The notes under the pieces are model-generated. The model saw nothing but the letters and a program-made list of their open reading frames with translations. It was not told the origin of the DNA and searched no databases. This document shows, piece after piece, positions 21,336 through 28,074 of a DNA stretch of 28,074 nt. Where the stretch lies: positions 1 to 28,074 of the forward strand of contig FMBT01000661.1 in NCBI GenBank assembly GCA_900095095.1, written 5' to 3'. Position numbers and translations under genes: made by a program. Position 1 is the stretch's first letter. Each line of letters opens with the position of its first letter. The DNA is from Fragilariopsis cylindrus CCMP1102 (taxonomy: Eukaryota > Bacillariophyta > Bacillariophyceae > Bacillariales > Bacillariaceae).

Positions 21336-24300
21336 ATGAATAGTCTACCGGAGCAACAGCAACAACTAGAAGAACAGCAAGAAGAAGAAAAAGAACATTC
21401 TCAACAACCACCTCCCCAACAACAACAACAACAAGAACAAGAACAACAACAATCAATAGTAGTGATACCAGAAACATCGGATATCAAACGTTTGGATGAT
21501 GCTACAGTACGACGAATCACAGCGGAACAAGCGATATCTGATTTAGCTAGTATAGTCAAAGAATTAATTGATAATTCATTAGATGCGGAAAGTACAACTA
21601 TTAAAAGTAAGTTTTAGAAAAAAATTATGTTTCAACTCATGTTTTAACAACAATTAAACAAGTAACAGTAACATGTGTCAACAATGAATTGAAATTGAAA
21701 TTGAAATTGAAATTGAAATTGAAATTGAAATTGAAATTGAAATTGAAATTGAAATTGAAATTGAAATTGAAATTGAAATTGAAATTGAATTGAATTGAAT
21801 TGAATTGAATTGAACTGAGATTTGATTTGATTTGGTTTGGATTAAAAAGGTTCGGGCGGCGCGGCCATACTTATTTATGTTATTGTAAATACATCATCAT
21901 CTCATATAACAATAATACTTTGTGCACTCGTTTGTTTTAATTTTCTTCTCTCATTCATTCATTCCAATCAAAATCAAAATTAAAAATTAAAATTGAAAAT
22001 AAATAAATTAACAAGTCCGTTTGTTTGGACAAGGATTAGATATAATTGAAGTCTCCGATGATGGGAATGGTGTACCAATTGATTCACGTCCGTATATGGC
22101 GACACGTCATGCCACCTCTAAAATTGAGTGTATTCAGGATATCTATACGGGTACAGGATTAACCATGGGATTTCGTGGTGAAGCCTTATTTGCCATGTCC
22201 TGTGTCAGTGATTCTATCGTGGTAGCATCACGCACCGAAGACGATGACTTAGCGACAAAATTAATATTTGATAATAAAAATAGTAGTAGTATTAGTAGTG
22301 AATTGCCACCTCCTAACGATGAAGGAGATAATAATAATAATAATAAATCAGCACAACCAGAACAACAACCAGAACAACAACCACAAAAATATACATTATT
22401 AGCACGGAAGGTTGGTACCACAGTGGCTGTTGTCAAACCATTTGGAAATTTACCAGCCCGTAGAGCGGATATCACACGTCGAATACGTCAAGAACGTACC
22501 AAAATATTTAAATTAGTAGAAAGTTATGGTATCTTTAATGTGGGTGTTTGTTTCCGTTTAATGGATATCAATCAAAATCGTGAAGAAATTGCCTTAGCTA
22601 CCTCCTCCACATCCATATCAATTCGAGAAACATCCTCCACTTTATTAGGATCCGCGTTTGTTCGTGGTATATCATCCTTCGAACTGTCATTCGAATCCTA
22701 TTTTAGAAATATAAATAATAATAATAATACAAATCAACAACAGCAACAGCAACAAAAAAAAGAAGCGGATGACGAAAAAAACGATGATGTTGTTACAATT
22801 GGGGGATCAGGGGATTGATCTCTATTGAACCATCACTTATAGCGGCAGCAGCAGCTGCACAGAAACATCAACGTCAAAAACGAGGGAGAATAACGTCAAC
22901 AGCTGCTGCTGGTAGTGGTAGCAGTGGTAGTGACCGTGTCCGATCTGTACAGTATTACAGTATTAATGGTCGTGTGGTTGATTTACCAAAGGTAACAACA
23001 TTATTACGTAAATTATGGACCACATTTTCAAATTCTACTGCTAATAATACTAAACAAAAAAACCATCTGCTATATTAGAATTTACATTACCAAATAATTC
23101 ATTTGATATCAATCTATCACCAGATAAACGTACAGTATTATTGACAAATGAATCCGATCTCTTGGGGATTATCGAAGAACATGTCACAAAACTATGGTCG
23201 AACGAATCCTCTGGTATATTCGTGGATGGAGGAACAACAAGTTTATCATCCACGCAACGACAGCAACACAATCCGAATAAGCAGCAGCATAATCAGCAAC
23301 AGCAGCAGCAGCAGCAGCAGCAACAATCACCGTCATCACAGCAACAGCAACAACAAAACAGCAAAAACAACAACAACAACGAATAACAGCAGCAAGAGTA
23401 AGCGTCGGTGGTAAAAGTACTGGCGCTAATACTAGTTGTAGAAGATGTGCAAGAGGTCCTTCATATAAGCATGGTCATGATATTACCTGTCCCTTGTCTC
23501 AGATGTTTAATGGGAATGGTGTTACTGAGATAGAGGTTGAAGAGGACGATATCAGGACAGCGATGACGATGACGACGATGACGACGATGGCGAAGTCGAT
23601 GATAATGGTCACCGACAGAAGCACAAACGAAGATTTGCATTCGTCCATGATTTATCGAAAGCGAAGATGCAACATGATCTAGCTGGACGACAAAAGGAAC
23701 GACAACAAGAAACTAATGAGCTCAACAACAACAACGATGACGATCAAATTGAAGGTCGTCGTCCACTGAAACAGACTAAGCTATCTACTGTTGTGTTAAA
23801 ACTGTCAACTATGACAGTGGCAGCAAAGACTACAACGGGTGCAAAGATTCGCCTATCATTGAACAACGGAGACGAATCAACGGATGAAAATCGTCCTCGA
23901 AAAAAAGCAAAACGTTGCCGAAAGAAGAAGAAATAGAGGGACCAATAACGTCGTCATCTACCGATACGCAACAATTTGAGGAGAAGGAAGCTTCTACGAC
24001 AGTATTCTCGAACAACAACAAATCAGATGTGTTAGAAAATGAAAATGATATAGCGTTGACGATTAATGATAATGACGCAACACAATCACAACAACAACAT
24101 CAACAGCTACCACCGATGGATAAAATATCAGATTTAGAACGACGGAAATGGAATGAAATCCAGGCCAAATTTTATAGTGGCGACGATGACGACGGAGGAT
24201 TACAACTAGAGCAGGAATCGTTACAAACAATGATCTCACGTTCTATTTCTATCGGGGTCGGATCGTCGTCGGAGAATACGAGAACGAAAGAACCAGTAAC

Positions 24301-26195
24301 ACCAGATGATTTTACAATGAAATCTCCATCCGTTACTACTACAACAGATCTTCAAGCCGGATCACAGCAGACTCTATCGTCATCCTCTCCATCTTATAGA
24401 AAAGAAACACGACCTGAGGATGATAATAATGAAGGAAATGGAAAACACACAATCGAGAAATCAAACGAACAATCATCGAGAGTGGCTTCCTCTTCCTCTT
24501 TCGCTGCGTCATCATCGGTAACATTGTCATCGTCGTATTCTTCTTCTGCACGTCGTCGTCCGCTATTGGGTAATTTACAGCAATTTGCCTTCCAACCCGA
24601 CAACAATAGAAAAGACTCTGACGGCGATGTTGCAATGGGAAGCCGAGGAATCAATAGCTTAACATCGAAAGAATCACCACCTATTCCTACTTCAAACCAA
24701 ACACGACCGAAATATAATAAAAACGATGAAGATTCGAGCAAAATATCATCCTCTACCACTAATACCTCTCAACAATCTAATACGCGTGTTCGTCAGAAGA
24801 TTCGCAAATCCCGTACGATTGCGGATAATGGAAAGGATGATATCGAATCACTCCCTTTAAAAGGCAAAACTAAATGCACCAGTAATTCCAACCAGAAACA
24901 AAAAGTGGATACGGAAATTGCAAATGCGAGTGACGATTGTTCTACCGCTGACGATGAAGTCGTAGTATGGGAATCCTTTAGTTCCACACAGGATGTCTGC
25001 TATAATGCTCGTTTGGAGCGTTTGAATATGCGTAAACGCAAACATGACATCGACGAAATTAGAAGAAATCTCATTATTAAATCCAAAGATGGCAATACTT
25101 CCATCGTGGAGGATTCACCGTCACGTACAGAGGAAAGTCCCTCCAGAACGATGAATGAAATTGACAAGGAAGTTGGATTTGACGATGAACACGACGATGA
25201 TAATGATCGGAATTCTTCGAATCCATTCATTCGAATATCCAAATCAACATTTCGAGATGGAATGCAGGTCATAGGTCAATTCAATCTTGGTTTTGTTCTT
25301 GCTAGATGTTCCCGAAATCATCTTTGGATTTTAGACCAACACGCTTGTGAGGAACGATACAACTTTGAAGAACTTTGTAAGAAAACGGTAATGCACGAGC
25401 AACCATTGATCCAACCATTACATCTTGAGTTGAATCCATCCGAAGAAGCTTGCGTCTTGGATCATATGGATATATTCCAAGCTAATGGATTTCGGTTTAA
25501 TTTTGATCCTGAGGCTCCCATTCGTCATCGTTTGTCGCTGACAGCTCTTCCTCATTCAGGTGCTCACGAAGGACGCAAGGCGGTTCAGGTATGTTTCCTA
25601 CTTTTGTCTTCCTGAGTTGGATCTTGTTGTCGTTGTCGTTGTCGTTTTTGCTTTAAGCATAATAATATGTGTTTGTTATTAACAATGTTTGCTTTTTTCT
25701 TCCCACACACACACACACACACACAAACAGTTTGGTCCTTCAGATGTTTCCGCTCTCTGTGCGATTTTGACAGAAGGATCTTCCTATGATGCAGGATCGG
25801 GTGGGACAGGAACTGACGGGCTGGGAATGTACGGAAACAACGCCGTTCGTAATCATACCAACGCCACCTCAACACAGGGCGACAATGCTGATCGTATCCT
25901 AGCACGACTACCTAAGGCAATTGCTATGTTTGCCAGTCGTGCGTGTCGGACCAGTGTCATGATCGGAACTGCTTTATCACAAAAGGAGATGAGTAATGTA
26001 GTACAAAAATTGGCATACGTTGACATGCCATGGACATGCGCTCACGGACGACCCACCATGAGACATGTTTCTAACGTATTACCTATTTTGTTGACGGATG
26101 AACGTAGTGCTGTAGAACATATTGCGATTCCGACTGTAACCTGTACTCCTCTCACACAACAACAGCCAGATGAAAAAATGTATATGAAAAGTTGA
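21336..26195 (+). CDS. PMS2: MutL-family mismatch repair endonuclease, PMS2-type (frameshifts in sequence)
   Basis: Exons are 21336-21606, 22016-25588 and 25731-26195, with borders A|GTAAGT...AAG|TC and CAG|GTATGT...CAG|TTT, both in phase. The N-terminus is Gln-rich. The GHKL ATPase motifs follow: ELIDNSLDA, then EVSDDGNGV and GFRGEAL. LSPDKRTVLL closes the N-terminal domain. A long low-complexity linker leads to the C-terminal dimerisation/endonuclease domain: QVIGQFNLGFVLARC, metal motif DQHACEERYNFEE, ACRTSVMIGTALS and CAHGRPTMRHV. These identify the PMS2 (yeast Pms1) nuclease subunit that pairs with MLH1 and nicks the mismatched strand in the nucleus. The endonuclease motif is intact. Exon 2 carries about five one-base frame changes (near 22,812, 23,059, 23,360, 23,565 and 23,905), all in homopolymers or short repeats, so as given it would be truncated. 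Confidence 0.9.
21691..21811. repeat. Hexamer-to-pentamer tandem array in PMS2 intron 1
   Basis: Sixteen perfect copies of GAAATT (21691-21786) run directly into five copies of GAATT (21787-21811). The unit changes from six to five bases by losing one A, with no break in the array. Confidence 0.95.
23279..23380. repeat. Gln/Asn-coding CAG/CAA and AAC tract in PMS2
   Basis: An imperfect CAG/CAA array encodes a poly-Gln stretch broken by a short Ser-Pro-Ser-Ser segment, then an AAC run. A frame change falls within it. Confidence 0.85.
25704..25725. repeat. (CA)n at the PMS2 intron 2 acceptor
   Basis: A perfect CA run of 22 bases lies five bases before the AG acceptor at 25729-25730, where a pyrimidine tract would be expected. 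Confidence 0.9.
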
Positions 26196-26331
26196 CAACA
26201 ACGTGTCAGTTTTTCAATTCATTGTTCTACAATTTGGGGTGCATAGATGTACTATTAGCTAGAATTATATTATATCTAATGAATTTGATTATTATTGGCG
26301 CAAGTGAAATTTGATAATTATTTTTCAAGTA

Positions 26332-27519
26332 TTATAATTCCCCTCGTTTATTAACCGCCAAGGCGTTGTTGAAAAAAATCTTGTCTTCATCATAGTAACC
26401 AAATTCCCACTCAACTAAAGTGCAATCTATTTTTATCTACTAGAATTATTTCCTTCAATTCTTCCCAGTGATCGAGACGTATGTACATCTTTTCATCAAT
26501 GGTACATCTTTGTGATGAAAGATTGGATGATTTTGCTTTTGTTGTGTATGTGTGCTTTTGAGATGATCTTTTTTCTAGCTGAATTCGACCAGTACTTTGA
26601 TCTCATCAATATCTTTAAACCTTATCATATTACCACGATTTTTTCCCATCTTTATTCGGAATACCATTCTTATCACATACATACCACCAATAAGACATTG
26701 AGCTCTCCCTCGATAGGACACTGTAAAAGACGATTACGGAAAAAATCCTTCCCTTCAGGTCGACGACTTGATAGAATGTCCATTAAAGTTTGATTTATTA
26801 GACAAATCTAATGTCCGAAAATTTCAAGTCATCCAGAGTAATTCTTTGGCGCATTTTAACTCAACTATCTGCTCAAAGTTGATGATTTGATAGATTTCTC
26901 GAAATATTTTACACGAACTTCCGTCCCGAAATTCTTCTCCCTCCCAGTTATATGCCTTTTTTGAACAGAGTAGGTTGTATGTTGGGATCAGAATACTCAC
27001 GTGGTTCAAATAGTCCTGAACTTTTTTTTCATATGTGATGGAAGAGAACCTGAACGGTATACAGCAAATATTGCATTAACAAGAGTGTTTAATGATTTCA
27101 TACTCAAATCTTTACGAGTTTCATCCCCTTTCTCTTTATATCAACTCTCCACACTCCCCATAGACGGAACCATTCTTTGCGTTCAGTTTTGATTTGTGTG
27201 ATGATAACTATCCACCCAGTCTCACTTCTGTTTTGAAGAGATGAAATTAATGTCAGGAAGGACGGGATACGAGTAGATGTTTCTTGTCAAACAACTGAAG
27301 GGCCAGGACTGTCTCCTCTTGTATCCTCTTGATATATAAAACAATCAATATTAAGTTTATGTACATCAGGATGAATACGAGCGATTGAAATGTTCCTATC
27401 TTCCGATTTATCAGTCGTTAGCTCATAATCTACAGCATATTCATTATCATCGTTAGTAACTTTTTATTTTTTTCTCTACGTGATGTACTCGTCTTTTTTT
27501 TAAAATTTCTGGTCTTCAT
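26332..27519 (-). pseudogene. Hidden gene on the minus strand, broken by frameshifts and stops
   Basis: Coding-like sequence can be followed from the ATG 27519 (MKTRNFKKKTSTSRREKNKK) to TAA at 26334-26332 across several frames. Recognisable stretches in order are NDDNEYAVDYELTTDKSEDR, ARIHPDVHKLNIDCFIYQED, a TGA near 27,283, then LQNRSETGWIVIITQIKTER in the same frame. Next come KSLNTLVNAIFAVYRSGSLP, FEPREYSDPNIQPTLFKKG, CKIFREIYQIINFEQIVELK, LLQCPIEGELNVLLVVCDKN, MIRFKDIDEIKVLVEFS and EDKIFFNNALAVNKRGEL. Each is much longer and more protein-like than the opposite strand. The start is very basic, perhaps nuclear. No family is recognised. It is either a decayed gene or a real one with read errors. 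It converges with PMS2, whose stop is 137 bases away. Confidence 0.5.
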
Positions 27520-27934
27520 GATGGTGTGTTATTTGTTATTTGATGTTGGGCTAGAACGGTACTGTATGTTCAAGTTGTGAGTTGTACAGTAACGCTACCG
27601 TACGGTAAGATAAGAAGAAAATGATGTGATGATGGATGCGGGATGAGCAAAATGATAATGAAGAAAAATGTCTAAACAATTGACGACTGAAGACTGAAAC
27701 AGATTCTAATATTTACTCGATCAAAAATGAATTAAATTCTTTTGTGTTTTGAGTTTTGAGTTGTACTTGTGCACTAAAAAAACACACACGAAAAAATGGA
27801 GACAACACGGACCAACGGCTTTTTCCCCTCGAGCTATCCACCAAAATCTCCTTTATTTTAATGTTTATAATTCTTATTACACATTATAATACACTCGTTG
27901 ATTGTAAGAAAAGAACAAACTACTAATACTCAAG
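27520..27934. promoter_or_regulatory. Divergent promoter region
   Basis: Lies between the hidden minus-strand gene and the plastid-targeted gene that starts at 27935. It contains palindromic TACGGTA/ACCGTAC words near 27,556-27,606 and TTGAGTTTTGAGTT near 27,747. No coding is seen. Confidence 0.35.
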
Positions 27935-28074
27935 ATGTCGATGAAAAAAGTCCTCTCCTTTGCGTTCATCGGCTTATGTGCAATTTGCCATTGCGGAATC
28001 GACTGTTTTACTGTGCCGCAATCCGGTCGTGCCACAAGAAACTCCAGGTATTATGCGATACCGGTACGAAATGT
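27935..28074 (+). CDS. N-terminus of a plastid-targeted protein (partial)
   Basis: Starts at ATG 27935 (a second ATG is two codons on) and runs off the window after about 46 codons. It opens with a signal peptide (KKVLSFAFIGLCAICHCGIDC) followed by FTVPQSGRATRNSR, a Phe at the predicted cleavage point and then a Ser/Arg-rich, acid-free transit region. This is the bipartite presequence used by diatom nuclear genes for plastid import. The mature protein is not in the window, so its function is unknown. Confidence 0.7.
   Translation, partial: MSMKKVLSFAFIGLCAICHCGIDCFTVPQSGRATRNSRYYAIPVRN

Noticed and set aside
26512..26793. Plus-strand 93-residue open frame with a hydrophobic start
   Set aside because: The opposite strand carries better protein-like segments of the hidden gene; this frame is probably its shadow.

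Overview
The window looks like nuclear DNA of a photosynthetic stramenopile, most likely a diatom. Genes have few short introns with GT-AG borders. Coding regions are full of Ser, Asn, Gln and Asp/Glu homopeptides, and microsatellites are common. Two genes start with a signal peptide followed directly by a Phe at the predicted cleavage point (SSNA-FVP near 20,660 and IDC-FTVP near 28,000), the diatom-type plastid-targeting presequence. Species is not determinable from the sequence alone.

Layout: 324-1895 (+) START-domain gene broken by many frameshifts; 2200-3747 (-) sulfotransferase with a membrane insertion; 4467-5225 (+) unknown two-TM protein with two frameshifts; 5687-7670 (-) three-exon ammonium transporter; 7.7-9.5 kb gene-poor, with a small inverted-repeat structure; 9503-10362 (+) BTB/POZ plus SAP protein; 10596-11564 (-) two-exon Qc-SNARE; 12337-12957 (+) orphan gene between two diverged direct repeats; 13779-16339 (-) two-exon casein kinase 2 beta-like protein with a signal peptide and a very long disordered N-terminus; 16.4-19.4 kb no gene found; 19424-20730 (-) plastid-targeted membrane protein; 21336-26195 (+) PMS2-type MutL mismatch-repair protein; 26332-27519 (-) a gene hidden by frameshifts and stops; 27935-end (+) start of another plastid-targeted protein.

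These are independent eukaryotic genes, not an operon. Two themes stand out. First, single-base frameshifts recur, mostly in homopolymers or short tandem repeats, in at least five genes, while the sulfotransferase, transporter, SNARE, orphan gene and CK2-beta gene are clean. This could be residual sequencing error or real decay, and raw reads would decide. Second, the CK2-beta-like protein appears directed to the secretory pathway, which is unusual for this family. I found no mobile element with a recognisable transposase, no CRISPR array, no rRNA and no tRNA.
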